Below are positions 34,669-44,620 of a DNA stretch of 64,000 nucleotides, in pieces. This DNA is from Eutrophovita brisbanensis (GTDB lineage: Bacteria > Pseudomonadota > Gammaproteobacteria > Burkholderiales > Eutrophovitaceae), in NCBI GenBank assembly GCA_038147395.1, contig JAYQTM010000001.1, forward strand, positions 1,860,001 to 1,924,000. Reading direction: 5' to 3'. Made by a program: the position numbers and the translations under genes. The notes beneath the pieces were generated by a model, which was not told the DNA's origin, ran no database searches, and worked only from the letters and a program-made list of their open reading frames with translations. Each line of letters opens with the position of its first letter. The first letter of the stretch is position 1.

Positions 34669-35703
34669 TTAACTTTCGAGTTGAACCATATTGGTACCTT
34701 CATTCGACACCAACTCGTAACGAGCAACGCGCGCGTCTGTTAAAAATTGATTCACAGCACCCAACACTGTTTGCCCAAACTCATACGGTGCAATAGGGTA
34801 GCTGTAGATGCGATCAAATGTGTCATCGAATACCGAAGAAATGCGGACCACCATCACGTCTGCAGCGGTGATATCGATAGATACGTCTGGCTCGCCAATT
34901 CTAGGTCTTGCATATTTCAGCGCATTGCTGATGAAGAGTTGAAAGCCGATCTCTCTCACCGACCAATAGCCTTGCTCCATCGCCATGAACGGTGTTTTTA
35001 ACGGTCGTGGGATCGCTAGTACGGAACAATCGCTTGTCGTCAGTTGTTGGCTAACCTCCTTAGCAAAGTCAGCCCCCCATCGACCGATATCACCCGATGC
35101 GGAGAAGATACTGGGCGCTTGCTTCGGGTTAAGCACTGCACCAAATAGGAATCGTAAATGAGCAGATTCTGAGTTTTTTTTGATTTCCAACGGCACGGGT
35201 GGAAAATCAATAATTTGGTCATCTTCGTTGGTACTCCTCGCACCACCTCCCATCCAGTCATTAAGGGGATACTGATACAGCGCGTCGTAGTCCGTCAAAG
35301 CATTGGACAAACCAAAATTCTTGCAGTGGCCAAGCACACCTTTGTCTTCTAAAAGCTGATTCAATTTAGCCGGTTCAGTTAGTACTGATGGTAGCACTGT
35401 ATCCTTCGTCGCCCCGAGAATCAGGACCACTGGCAGAGCAAAAAGCTCTAACGTGAATGTCTCATCTATAGGCCTTGAGCCAATCATTTCATCGACTTGA
35501 CCACGAATGTACGTACCGGCCTCCGGGGTAGTCGGATACCATGCCGCCTGTCGGATCGACTGTTCGTGACCACCTCCGACGAGTTCATTCAATCTGTGCT
35601 GCAACATACGGTCAGCAACGGTTGCACATTCCAAGTCGCTAGCAGCAGTCTGAATGATCTCTGTTATCACCTTTAGATCTGCACTCGTGTGATGATTAAG
35701 CAA
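34669..35703 (-). CDS. Protein of unknown function (344 aa)
   Basis: A complete 344-codon frame that I do not recognise. It lacks a signal peptide and membrane helices and is acidic overall. It has no nucleotide-binding or catalytic motif that I can name. Two hydrophobic stretches (LFALPVVLILGATK, near residue 90) look like buried core strands. It is immediately upstream of an SDR and divergent from the SulP transporter, with 171 bases between. Codon use looks like that of its neighbours. Confidence 0.65.
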   Translation of the reverse strand: MLNHHTSADLKVITEIIQTAASDLECATVADRMLQHRLNELVGGGHEQSIRQAAWYPTTPEAGTYIRGQVDEMIGSRPIDETFTLELFALPVVLILGATKDTVLPSVLTEPAKLNQLLEDKGVLGHCKNFGLSNALTDYDALYQYPLNDWMGGGARSTNEDDQIIDFPPVPLEIKKNSESAHLRFLFGAVLNPKQAPSIFSASGDIGRWGADFAKEVSQQLTTSDCSVLAIPRPLKTPFMAMEQGYWSVREIGFQLFISNALKYARPRIGEPDVSIDITAADVMVVRISSVFDDTFDRIYSYPIAPYEFGQTVLGAVNQFLTDARVARYELVSNEGTNMVQLES

Positions 35704-35874
35704 AATTGATTACCCGTTGAAAGACTAGATAGGATTAAATTTGATCAGATACAATTGTAACGGCGAATCCCGATACACACCGTTTCTGACTAATACTTAT
35801 GGACAAGTTGTCACAACCAGAACGTTACGATCGTCCGACCTGACATTCAATGACATGAGCCATCCTGTCCCATC

Positions 35875-37578
35875 ATGAAGCGCACACTTCTTCGCATGCT
35901 TCCATCGATTCAGTGGATAAAATCGTATTCACGAGAAGACTTCTCAGGTGACTTGATCGCCGGCATCATCACCGCGATTTTATTAGTCCCACAGGGTATG
36001 GCATTCGGCATTCTCGCCGGCCTACCTGCCCAAACGGGACTGTACGCCAGCATCTTGCCGCCCATCGTCTACGCAATTTTTGGAACCAGCCGAACACTAG
36101 CGGTAGGTCCTGTGTCGGTCGCAGCCATCATGGTGGCGCAAACACTCGCGTCGCTCCCTGAGACCGTTCATCCACTCAATGCAGCGCTCACGATGGCTGT
36201 TTTAAGTGGTGGCGCCCTCCTGATATTCGGATGCCTTCGGTTTGGTAAGGTAGCAAACTTCATGAGTCACTCAGTGCTATCGGGATTTACCAACGCTGCT
36301 GCCATTCTGATCATCCTCAGCCAGCTACCTAATTTGATTGGGTTTTCCAAACCACAGCACATTTCTTGGCAGTCAGTTACTCAAGAGATCGAACTCGGTT
36401 TTCAACTTAATTCGGGCATCACCTTATTGATCGGTCTACTTAGTGTTGTCTTTCTAGTTTTCTGCACTCACAGTCTGATTAACCTTCTTTGTAAACTACA
36501 TGTCCCTCGCTCAACAGCGACGCTCCTCTCGCGAGCAGCACCACTCGCCATTGTGTGCTTGTCGGCGGTCTCTGTGTCGAGCTTCAATCTAGAAAATGTC
36601 AAAGTAGTCGGCTCCATTCCTGCGGGATTGCCTCAATTTGACCTTGCCATACCATCGATTGAGGTATTGAAACTCCTACTCATCCCCTCGATACTGATCG
36701 CGCTGATTGGTTATGTGGAAAGCATATCGATTGCTAAAACTTTAGCGAATAGACACCGACAAAAAATCGATACAAACCAAGAATTAATTGCCTTGGGTGT
36801 TGCTAATTTATCCGCTGGAATATCTGGGGGTATGCCAGTCGCGGGTGGTTTCTCTCGCACCATGGTTAACTACGCAGCGGGGGCAAAAACTCAACTCGCG
36901 GCAATTATCACCGCGATATTGGTCGGCGCGGTCGCACTTTTCTTCACCCCACTGTTACAACACATCCCCAAAGCCGCGCTCGCCGCAATCATTATTGTTG
37001 CTGTCACAAAGCTAATCGATATTAAAGGGGCATGGAAAATATGGCGCTACGATCGAATAGATGGTCTGGTGCTCCTCACAACAACGACGGCGGTCCTTTT
37101 CCTTGGAATTGAAGCCGGCCTCGCAATTGGCGTGGGATTCTCCCTCACAAGCCTATCCATCAGAGCTGCCAAACCACATGTTGCGGTCATGGGTCGAGTC
37201 CCACGTACAGAACATTTCAGAAATATCCTACGTCACGATGTGGAGACGTGGCCCCATTTACTTTTCATTCGTGTAGACGAAAATTTAACGTTTGCTAACG
37301 TCGCATTCCTCGAAACTTTAACTGCAGACTACCTGGTTACAAATAACGAGGTGAAGCATATTATTTTTGTTTTCAGCAGCGTCAATATTATTGATAGCTC
37401 CGCGCTAGAGGTATTAGAGCGAATGATTGAGACAACGAAAGAATTAGACGTCACCATCCACCTATCAGACGTAAAAGGTCCTGTCATGGACAAATTAAAG
37501 ACAAGCCACCTGATCGAATTGTTACGTCCTGGAGGTGTTTATCTGAGCGCGAATGAAGCTGCCGAAACACTCAAGTAA
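35875..37578 (+). CDS. SulP family anion transporter with STAS domain
   Basis: The 567-residue SulP protein has about 10-14 membrane segments, the conserved early PQGMAFGILAGLPAQTGLYAS motif, and a C-terminal STAS domain containing SSVNIIDSSALEVLE (phosphorylatable Ser-like pattern). Members carry sulfate, bicarbonate or other anions. The sulfate assimilation operon elsewhere in the window makes sulfate attractive, but the genes are not adjacent. The start ATG at 35875 is unusually close to the hydrophobic part. Confidence 0.85.
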   Translation: MKRTLLRMLPSIQWIKSYSREDFSGDLIAGIITAILLVPQGMAFGILAGLPAQTGLYASILPPIVYAIFGTSRTLAVGPVSVAAIMVAQTLASLPETVHPLNAALTMAVLSGGALLIFGCLRFGKVANFMSHSVLSGFTNAAAILIILSQLPNLIGFSKPQHISWQSVTQEIELGFQLNSGITLLIGLLSVVFLVFCTHSLINLLCKLHVPRSTATLLSRAAPLAIVCLSAVSVSSFNLENVKVVGSIPAGLPQFDLAIPSIEVLKLLLIPSILIALIGYVESISIAKTLANRHRQKIDTNQELIALGVANLSAGISGGMPVAGGFSRTMVNYAAGAKTQLAAIITAILVGAVALFFTPLLQHIPKAALAAIIIVAVTKLIDIKGAWKIWRYDRIDGLVLLTTTTAVLFLGIEAGLAIGVGFSLTSLSIRAAKPHVAVMGRVPRTEHFRNILRHDVETWPHLLFIRVDENLTFANVAFLETLTADYLVTNNEVKHIIFVFSSVNIIDSSALEVLERMIETTKELDVTIHLSDVKGPVMDKLKTSHLIELLRPGGVYLSANEAAETLK

Positions 37579-37611
37579 TCGATAGACACATCTGGACTGT
37601 CACGCAACACC

Positions 37612-38208
37612 ATGAATTTTCTCGCTCATCTTTTTTTTTCGCCAGATGACCCCGATTGGCGGTTGGGCGGATTACTGGGTGATTTTGTGAAAGGACCGAT
37701 AAATAACGACGTCACTGGTCAATATCCAGAGCGGGTCGTATCTGGAATACAGCTTCATCGTTGCTTGGACGTATTCACCAACAGCAACAGCCATTTCAAA
37801 ATCAGCGTATCTAGAATAAGTAAAGAAGATAGACGTTACGCTCCTGTTTTAGTCGACATGTACTACGACCATCTTTTGGCAACACATTGGTCAATTTACT
37901 GTAAGGAGAACCTCGACACATACGTCACTCGGGTATACCAAGAATTATCAAATCAGTTGGTGCCTGTGCCACCGAACTTTAGTTTGGTGGCGAATCGTAT
38001 GATCCGTGAAAACTGGTTGGAATCTTACGAGACGATTGAGGGTATCGGGTTAGCAATTGATCGCGTCGGCAGACGACTCAAACGAGGAAACGCGTTACTT
38101 GGCACCGTCCATCACCTGAGGGAAAATCTTGATGCTTTCGAACAAGACTTTCATCACTTCATGAGTGACGCTCTACCGTTTGTCTCAGAAACGATACGCC
38201 GTCTTTAA
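37612..38208 (+). CDS. acpH: Acyl carrier protein phosphodiesterase
   Basis: A 198-residue protein of the AcpH family (DUF479). The start MNFLAHLFFSP, the GDFVKG motif, and VDMYYDHLLA with conserved Asp/His metal ligands are all present. It removes the 4'-phosphopantetheine group from holo-ACP. It follows the SulP gene by 33 bases on the same strand. Confidence 0.9.
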   Translation: MNFLAHLFFSPDDPDWRLGGLLGDFVKGPINNDVTGQYPERVVSGIQLHRCLDVFTNSNSHFKISVSRISKEDRRYAPVLVDMYYDHLLATHWSIYCKENLDTYVTRVYQELSNQLVPVPPNFSLVANRMIRENWLESYETIEGIGLAIDRVGRRLKRGNALLGTVHHLRENLDAFEQDFHHFMSDALPFVSETIRRL

Positions 38209-38229
38209 CTGTTCCCTGATACGACTGAC

Positions 38230-38940
38230 TTAGTGGCCATGCCACTCGTTGCCCATCATTGCGCGCAGGGCCTGGGACTTGAACTCTCTTCGATACAGAA
38301 CGGTAATCACGAACAACGTAGCCACAATAAACAAAATGGGATTCACAAACCATGTGAGTACCGACAAGCCGAAGTAGTACGCCCTCAAGCCATCATTGAA
38401 CGTATTTGACGCTTCACTAGCCATATCCGCACCGCGTCTCACAAACTCAGACAGTACACTTGGCTCAGCATCTGGCTCTGGAGCAGAGCCGACCATCACA
38501 GAACAAAACGTATGCTGGCGTAGCGACCACGTAAACTTAAAAAATGCGTAGACGAAAATCGCAAGCAGTAGGATGATTTTATAATCCCACAGTAAATTGT
38601 CATTTCTAACTGAAAACGGCAGCTCAGACAAAAATTCAATCGCACGATCAGCAGTACCCAAAAGAGCAAGCAAAGCACCCAAAATCAGGATCGTGGTAGA
38701 GGCGAAAAAAGTCGCTCCATTTGACAGTGTCAAAATAATATTCGCGTCAACTATCTTGAGGTCCCTCTTTATCGTTCCTGACCACCAATCTTGTCGGGTA
38801 CGCGCCATGACGCTCATCAAACTTGGCATACCGTTTTTCGCGGCTTTGCTCGCAAACAGATGATAACCAATCCATCCTGTAAAAAACGTGATGAGCGCGA
38901 CGTAATCAGACAAAGAAAACGGCAAATATTCGATTTGCAT
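38230..38940 (-). CDS. DUF599 membrane protein
   Basis: A 236-residue protein of the DUF599 family with about four hydrophobic segments. Typical family elements are the RQDWW region near residue 50 and KFTWSLRQHTF near the middle. The function is unknown. It converges on acpH (21 bases between stops) and is divergent from the enoyl-CoA hydratase. Confidence 0.8.
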   Translation of the reverse strand: MQIEYLPFSLSDYVALITFFTGWIGYHLFASKAAKNGMPSLMSVMARTRQDWWSGTIKRDLKIVDANIILTLSNGATFFASTTILILGALLALLGTADRAIEFLSELPFSVRNDNLLWDYKIILLLAIFVYAFFKFTWSLRQHTFCSVMVGSAPEPDAEPSVLSEFVRRGADMASEASNTFNDGLRAYYFGLSVLTWFVNPILFIVATLFVITVLYRREFKSQALRAMMGNEWHGH

Positions 38941-39055
38941 AACTATTTAGTCACCTCTTTCGGGCCTCAAACTGCGCCATTATAACCGCACGACCCCAAC
39001 ACATTACGCCTGTCACGCGTATACTATTTCTTCGTTCAAATAAAAGGCGAGAATC

Positions 39056-39865
39056 ATGGGTGCTACTGAATCTGTTGAATTAAGTACCAGTGACAAAATT
39101 TTACTGCGCGAGAACTCTCAAGGTGTCGCGACACTGACATTAAATCGACCTAAATCGTATAACGCGCTTTCTGAAGAAATGCTTAAAGCGCTTCAGGACG
39201 AACTGAATGCGATAGAGGCAGACGACACGATCAGGGTCGTCGTTATTGCCGCCAATGGTCCCGCTTTCTGTGCCGGACACGATCTAAAGCAAATGCGATC
39301 CAATCCGAGCAAAAAATATTACGATCAACTATTCGCGACATGCAGTGACTTCATGTTGTCCCTGATGAGAATTCCGCAACCCGTCATCGCAAAGGTACAC
39401 GGCATGGCAACTGCCGCAGGTTGTCAGCTGGTCGGTACTTGTGATTTGGCTATCGCCTCTGAATCCGCGAAATTTGGAACCTCTGGTATTAACTATGGAC
39501 TCTTTTGCTCGACACCAGCAGTTGCTGTCTCAAGAAATGTACCAAGAAAAAAAGCCGCAGAACTATTATTCACCGGAGAATTTATCGATGCGACCACTGC
39601 CGCATCGATCGGACTCATCAACAAAGCGGTCGAAGACACGCAACTCGATGCAGCAGTAATGGACATGGCTGAGTTAATCATTCGAAAATCTTCAGTTGCT
39701 GTCGCCACTGGTAAGAAGATGTTGTATCGACAAATCGAAATGGGTATTGACGACGCTTACAAGTACGCAGCGGAAACCATGGCGTGCAACATGATGGCTT
39801 TTGATGCTGGTGAAGGAATCGATGCGTTCATTCAAAAAAGGACGCCGAAATGGAAACACGAGTAA
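39056..39865 (+). CDS. Enoyl-CoA hydratase/isomerase family protein
   Basis: A 269-residue crotonase. The VATLTLNRPKSYNALS start, FCAGHDLKQM oxyanion-hole region and the MATAAGCQL segment are typical. A more specific substrate cannot be named. The ATG at 39056 follows AAGGCGAG and a possible TATACT -10 element. It is one of two crotonases in the window and is not notably similar to the one at 3100-3888. Confidence 0.85.
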   Translation: MGATESVELSTSDKILLRENSQGVATLTLNRPKSYNALSEEMLKALQDELNAIEADDTIRVVVIAANGPAFCAGHDLKQMRSNPSKKYYDQLFATCSDFMLSLMRIPQPVIAKVHGMATAAGCQLVGTCDLAIASESAKFGTSGINYGLFCSTPAVAVSRNVPRKKAAELLFTGEFIDATTAASIGLINKAVEDTQLDAAVMDMAELIIRKSSVAVATGKKMLYRQIEMGIDDAYKYAAETMACNMMAFDAGEGIDAFIQKRTPKWKHE

Positions 39866-39934
39866 CGCAAGAATACCCGAGCCAGTGTTACAGGCTCGCC
39901 ATTTGAAATAATCTGCGCCTGAACCTGTAGACGT

Positions 39935-40495
39935 TTATCCCGGCGCGTGTCCTTTCTCGCGTGTCGGTTGGCGAACCTTTTGCCATTCCACAAAGTACAC
40001 AGTCGAGGACACAACCAGCGTGACTAAAAGCAACGTCCAGAGCACGCTAGTGAACTGGATGAATGTCACGATACCAGCAGGCTGTGCGATCGCAAACGCG
40101 ATACTCAAAAACGCAAGAGCCGCGTGAGATTTACCCCAAAAATTAGCCGACACTCGAGCCTCTTTCAGTTTTGTGTCTAAAAGCCCAATTCCGAGCATTA
40201 CAATGTCTCGAAAGACTAAGGGGATACCGACCCAAACCGGAAGCAACCCATGCCAAATTAAAATAGATGCACATGTGATGACGAGCATCTTGTCGGCTAC
40301 GGGATCAAGCAGCGCGCCGGTTGTTGTTGTTGCATTAAATCTTCTCGCGATATAACCATCTAACCCATCTGAGATCCCGACCACTAAAAATAGCCAGAAA
40401 GCCGAATGGTAGTCATGGTTAGATAACATGATCGCTAGGAACGGAACAGTCAAAAGTCGCCCCAAGGTGATCATATTTGGCACGTGACGAATCAT
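39935..40495 (-). CDS. CDP-alcohol phosphatidyltransferase family protein
   Basis: A 186-residue membrane enzyme with the full signature: DGLDGYIAR, then GALLDPVADK (D..DG..AR...G...D...D). Several membrane helices follow. It transfers a phosphatidyl group from CDP-diacylglycerol to an alcohol. PgsA-like activity (glycerol-3-phosphate) is possible but not proven by length alone. It converges on the enoyl-CoA hydratase gene. Confidence 0.85.
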   Translation of the reverse strand: MIRHVPNMITLGRLLTVPFLAIMLSNHDYHSAFWLFLVVGISDGLDGYIARRFNATTTTGALLDPVADKMLVITCASILIWHGLLPVWVGIPLVFRDIVMLGIGLLDTKLKEARVSANFWGKSHAALAFLSIAFAIAQPAGIVTFIQFTSVLWTLLLVTLVVSSTVYFVEWQKVRQPTREKGHAPG

Positions 40496-40576
40496 AATGC
40501 TGAACCTATCGATCAGGACAAAGTTACGCGATCAAACTCCAATATGTCCAAACTGTATCCCTTGCAATCATTACGA

Positions 40577-42490
40577 TCAAGACCCTGGCGACAAATCAAG
40601 AATTAACTTGTTGAGTCGACCGACAAACGCCGCGGGATCATTTAACGTACCCCCGTCCGCGAGCATCGCTTGATCAAAGATAATAGAACTCCAATCAGAG
40701 AATCGCTCATCATCTGACTCAGAAGCCATTTTGCGTACAATCGGATGATCTTTATTGATCTCCAAGATCGGGTCAGTGTTCGGCACTTCTTGTCCCGCAG
40801 CCTTTAACATGCGAGATAAATTCATACTCATTTCATTTTCATCCGCGATCAGACAAGATGGCGAATCAACCAAACGGTTGGAGACCCGCACATCCTTAAC
40901 TCGACCACTGAGCGCTTCTTTCACGCGTTTTACAAGATCCGCATTGTCGTCGCCTTCTTGCTTTTCATCACTCTTCTCATCACCATCACTCAGCTTGCCT
41001 AGATCTAAATCGCCCTTAGCAACCGACACGAGCTTTTTGCCATCAAATTCAGGTAGGTTTGAAGTAACCCACTCATCAACCCGGTCAGAGAGCAGTAATA
41101 CTTCAATATCTTTTTTTCTGAAAATTTCTAGATGTGGACTTGATTTAGCCGCAGCGTATGACTCCGCCGTGATGTAATAAATTTTGTCTTGCGCCTCCTT
41201 CATTCTCGAAACGTAATCCGCGAGGGACACGGTTTGGTCAGGCGTGTCGCTAGAGGTCGTCGCGAATCGCAGTAGCTTCGCAATACGATCTTTGTTTGAC
41301 CAGTCTTCGCCAACCCCTTCTTTCAACACTCGACCAAATTCGTTCCAAAAAATCGTGTATTTTTCTGGTTGATTCTCTGATAGGTCTTCGATCAGACCCA
41401 ATATTCGATTGATACAACCCTTTCGAATTGCCTCAACGTCTTTTGATTCCTGTAAGATTTCTCGCGACACATTAAGAGGCAAGTCACTGGAATCCACAAC
41501 ACCTTTGACAAACCTTAGATAGGCAGGCAGCAGCTGCTCCGCGTCGTCCATAATGAACACTCGCTGAACATAAAGTTTTAAACCATGGCGGTGTTCTCTG
41601 TCCCATAAATCAAAAGGTGCCTTTGCTGGGATATATAGAAGTTGGGTGTATTCGCTGCGGCCTTCTACTCTCGCATGCGCCCAAGATAGCGGCTTCTCCG
41701 CATCGTGAGATATATGTTTATAAAACTCCTCGTACTGCTCTTCGGTGATGTCACTTTTAGCGCGTGACCAAATTGCAGACGCCTGATTGATCTGTTCGAG
41801 CTCGTCTTTTACGACGAATTTATTCTCCTTCTCGTCCCACTCCTCCTTCGGCATGAATATTGGAAGATTAATGTGATCGGAGTAGCGTTGTGCGATGGAC
41901 TTGAGTCGATAACTCTCAAGAAACTCGTCCTCACCCTCTTTTAGATGTAGCGTGATGTCTGTACCGCGCGTCGACTTCTCACTCGCCTCAATGGTAAATT
42001 CACCTTCACCGCTTGATTCCCACTTAACCGCATCGCCTTCTAATAGATCAGCGCGTCGGGAAACAAGAGTCACCTTATCTGCCACAATAAACGAGGAATA
42101 AAAGCCAACCCCAAATTGACCGATCAACTGCGCATCTTTCGCCTGATCTCCGGTTAACTTACTAAAGAATTCCTTCGTGCCCGACTTCGCAATCGTGCCA
42201 ATGTTCTGTATCACCTCATCGCGCGACATACCAATGCCATTATCCGAAATGGTCAATGTTCTCGCTTCTTTATCGACTGTTAGATTAATTTTAAGGTCCG
42301 GGTCATCACCAAAGAGCGACTTGTCTGTCAGCGCCTCGAAACGCAACTTATCACTCGCATCTGATGCGTTCGAAATAAGTTCTCTGACAAAAATCTCTTT
42401 ATTCGAGTAAAGAGAATGGATCATGAGTTTGAGTAGTTGACTCACTTCCGTCTGGAATCCAAGAGTCTCTTTGTTCGCTGCCTCTGACAT
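40577..42490 (-). CDS. htpG: Chaperone protein HtpG (Hsp90)
   Basis: A 637-residue Hsp90 homologue. The N-terminal ATPase domain shows LIHSLYSNKEIFVRELISNASDA, then SDNGIGM and GQFGVGFYS motifs. The middle domain has LNVSREILQ. The ATG at 42490 (MSEAANKETLGF) is preferred to one 24 bases earlier. It assists folding of client proteins under stress. The gene lies alone between the CDP-alcohol enzyme and the NUDIX gene. Confidence 0.95.
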   Translation of the reverse strand: MSEAANKETLGFQTEVSQLLKLMIHSLYSNKEIFVRELISNASDASDKLRFEALTDKSLFGDDPDLKINLTVDKEARTLTISDNGIGMSRDEVIQNIGTIAKSGTKEFFSKLTGDQAKDAQLIGQFGVGFYSSFIVADKVTLVSRRADLLEGDAVKWESSGEGEFTIEASEKSTRGTDITLHLKEGEDEFLESYRLKSIAQRYSDHINLPIFMPKEEWDEKENKFVVKDELEQINQASAIWSRAKSDITEEQYEEFYKHISHDAEKPLSWAHARVEGRSEYTQLLYIPAKAPFDLWDREHRHGLKLYVQRVFIMDDAEQLLPAYLRFVKGVVDSSDLPLNVSREILQESKDVEAIRKGCINRILGLIEDLSENQPEKYTIFWNEFGRVLKEGVGEDWSNKDRIAKLLRFATTSSDTPDQTVSLADYVSRMKEAQDKIYYITAESYAAAKSSPHLEIFRKKDIEVLLLSDRVDEWVTSNLPEFDGKKLVSVAKGDLDLGKLSDGDEKSDEKQEGDDNADLVKRVKEALSGRVKDVRVSNRLVDSPSCLIADENEMSMNLSRMLKAAGQEVPNTDPILEINKDHPIVRKMASESDDERFSDWSSIIFDQAMLADGGTLNDPAAFVGRLNKLILDLSPGS

Positions 42491-42594
42491 GTCAAATTTC
42501 CTTATATTGCTCAATACCGATGATCTTTGGATATCGGGGTAAAAATGAATAATTCAAGCCTTAACGACAAAACCGATCAAAATATTCTGAAACG

Positions 42595-43131
42595 CTATAG
42601 AAATTTCTTAGCCCAAAATATGGCAATTAGTGTTTTCGCATCCTGTATCCGACCATCCAATGCCGACTCATATAGCTCGTTGAACGGCACGGTGAAGGTC
42701 TCAATAAACTCCTCATCATCGAGAGATTGGCCAACCAAAGTGAGATTTCGAGCCAAAAAAACATGGATTCGCTCATCCGAATAACCGACACAAGGCATTA
42801 ACGTGCCCAATTCAATCCAATCGTTTGCGGAATATCCGGTTTCTTCAGCTAACTCTCTTTTTGCTGCGTCAATGGGTGACTCATCCGCATCAAGCTTACC
42901 CGCTGGTAATTCATCAATGACTTGGTTAACTGGATAGCGAAACTGTCGCTCCATTAGGACAGAACCGTCCTCAAAAACAGGCACAATCAAAGACGCACCA
43001 GGATGTTTTATGTATTCTCTACGCGAGTAGTTTCCATCTGGTAATTCAACTGTGTCTTCAAAAACATGAAGCAGTGCACCGCTGTAGACCTTCTTGGATT
43101 TGCGTCGCTTCTCCGTGAGCGCGTCACTCAT
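42595..43131 (-). CDS. NUDIX hydrolase, ADP-ribose pyrophosphatase-like
   Basis: A 178-residue NUDIX protein. The NUDIX box reads GKLDADESPIDAAKRELAEETGY. The N-terminal YIKHPGASLIVPV and the VGYSDERIHVF element resemble ADP-ribose pyrophosphatases (NudF-like). Its start overlaps the nuoN stop by 4 bases (ATGA), so it is translationally coupled to the complex I operon and is probably its last gene. Confidence 0.85.
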   Translation of the reverse strand: MSDALTEKRRKSKKVYSGALLHVFEDTVELPDGNYSRREYIKHPGASLIVPVFEDGSVLMERQFRYPVNQVIDELPAGKLDADESPIDAAKRELAEETGYSANDWIELGTLMPCVGYSDERIHVFLARNLTLVGQSLDDEEFIETFTVPFNELYESALDGRIQDAKTLIAIFWAKKFL

Positions 43132-44588
43132 GACAAATAACGCAGGGAACTCGAAATTAATTGCTCACAAAAAATTAAGCTCCAACCGGGCATGATTCCG
43201 AGTACGAGCAATGCAAGACCATTAGCGGTGTATAACACCCCTCCAGTCACGTTCTTGGTGTACACGCCATCCCGCGGCTCATCGAAATACATCAACTTGA
43301 CGATTCTCAAGTAGTAATAGGCGCCAATCAAAGAGGCAATGACCGCAATCACCGCAACTTCAACGTAACCGGAAGAAACAACCGACTGTATGACGTGCAG
43401 CTTCGCCCAAAACCCTACGGTTGGTGGGATGCCAGCCATGGAGAACATCACGATGAGTAGTAAAAATGCAATCCAAGGATGAGTTTTACTCAAACCACTG
43501 AAATCAGTCAGATCCGTTATCTCCTGATTATCGCGAGACAGGACCAATATCACACCAAAGCCTGCTAGGGCCATGACGGCATATGTGATCACGTAGAATA
43601 ATGCCGAGCTGTAACCCGAAAGGGTGCCAGTCATGAAACCAATCAACAAAAAGCCCATGTGAGCGATTGTCGAGTATGCGAGCATTCTCTTAAAGTTCGT
43701 TTGAGCGATCGCAACAACATTACCAAGCAATAAAGAGGCAATCGCAAGTAAAAGTAACATCTGCTGCCAGTCGACGTGTAGCGACTCATGGCCCATCGCC
43801 TCAGCGACCAACCTAACGATGAACGCAAAGGCGGCAAGTTTCGGTGCGGTTCCGATGAGTAGCGTCACAGAAGTCGGAGAGCCTTGATACACATCAGGTA
43901 CCCACATGTGAAATGGAACAGCACCTAGCTTAAACCCAACTCCTACGATAATAAATACGAGGCCTACTCTAAGTAGATTCGTATCAACATGCCCCGACGA
44001 AATGGACGATACGATCGCCCTGATATCCAGGTTTCCTGTAGCGCCATATAGCATTGACATCCCGTAGAGCAACATGCCCGATGCAATCGCCCCCAAGATA
44101 AAGTATTTGATTGCAGCTTCTGAACTCGCGCCAGAGTCTCTTCGCAACGCAACCATCGCGTATAAACTCAAACTGAGTAACTCAAGGCCAAGGTATAAAG
44201 CGACGAGATGATTGGCGGAAATCATCACCATCATTCCGAGTGCCGCGAATAACGTGAGCGTGAAATACTCCCCTTTAAATAGCTCTCTCGGCCCTAAAAA
44301 TACAGCTGAGTACTTCAAGCCCGCAGACAAGAGTAAGCAAACACAGATTTTTAAGGCTGTGCCCAGGTCATCGATAACAACCAACCCACTCATGATCTCG
44401 GTGGGTTGCATTCCGAAAAGGCCTAATGCCAATACAGCAGACAAAAGCAACACCGCTTGCGTCAACAAATAGGAATAGTGCCTCTTCGACTCAGACAGAA
44501 ATAGGTCCACAACCAAGACGATACTGACCCCGACCAATAAGAAAACCTCAGGTATGAGGAGGTTGAGTTCATTTAATTGGAATCCCAT
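43128..44588 (-). CDS. nuoN: NADH-quinone oxidoreductase subunit N
   Basis: A 486-residue antiporter-like subunit of complex I with about 14 membrane helices. Conserved charged residues for proton transfer lie in helices such as LGLELLSLSLYA and KLGAVPFHMWVPDVYQG. It forms part of the membrane arm that pumps protons. It is the last nuo gene, overlapping the NUDIX gene downstream. Confidence 0.95.
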   Translation of the reverse strand: MGFQLNELNLLIPEVFLLVGVSIVLVVDLFLSESKRHYSYLLTQAVLLLSAVLALGLFGMQPTEIMSGLVVIDDLGTALKICVCLLLSAGLKYSAVFLGPRELFKGEYFTLTLFAALGMMVMISANHLVALYLGLELLSLSLYAMVALRRDSGASSEAAIKYFILGAIASGMLLYGMSMLYGATGNLDIRAIVSSISSGHVDTNLLRVGLVFIIVGVGFKLGAVPFHMWVPDVYQGSPTSVTLLIGTAPKLAAFAFIVRLVAEAMGHESLHVDWQQMLLLLAIASLLLGNVVAIAQTNFKRMLAYSTIAHMGFLLIGFMTGTLSGYSSALFYVITYAVMALAGFGVILVLSRDNQEITDLTDFSGLSKTHPWIAFLLLIVMFSMAGIPPTVGFWAKLHVIQSVVSSGYVEVAVIAVIASLIGAYYYLRIVKLMYFDEPRDGVYTKNVTGGVLYTANGLALLVLGIMPGWSLIFCEQLISSSLRYLS

Positions 44589-44620
44589 GTATGTCTTAGC
44601 CTTTACGTCTCGTCACAGGG

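Noticed and set aside
35704..35874. Divergent 171-base gap before sulP considered for a hidden RNA or ORF
   Set aside because: I saw no strong hairpin, no ribosome-binding site with an open frame and no clear promoter pair. It is left unannotated.
42527..42784. Plus-strand 85-codon frame over the NUDIX gene end
   Set aside because: It lies mostly antisense to the conserved NUDIX gene, has no ribosome-binding site and no recognisable motif, so it is a shadow frame.
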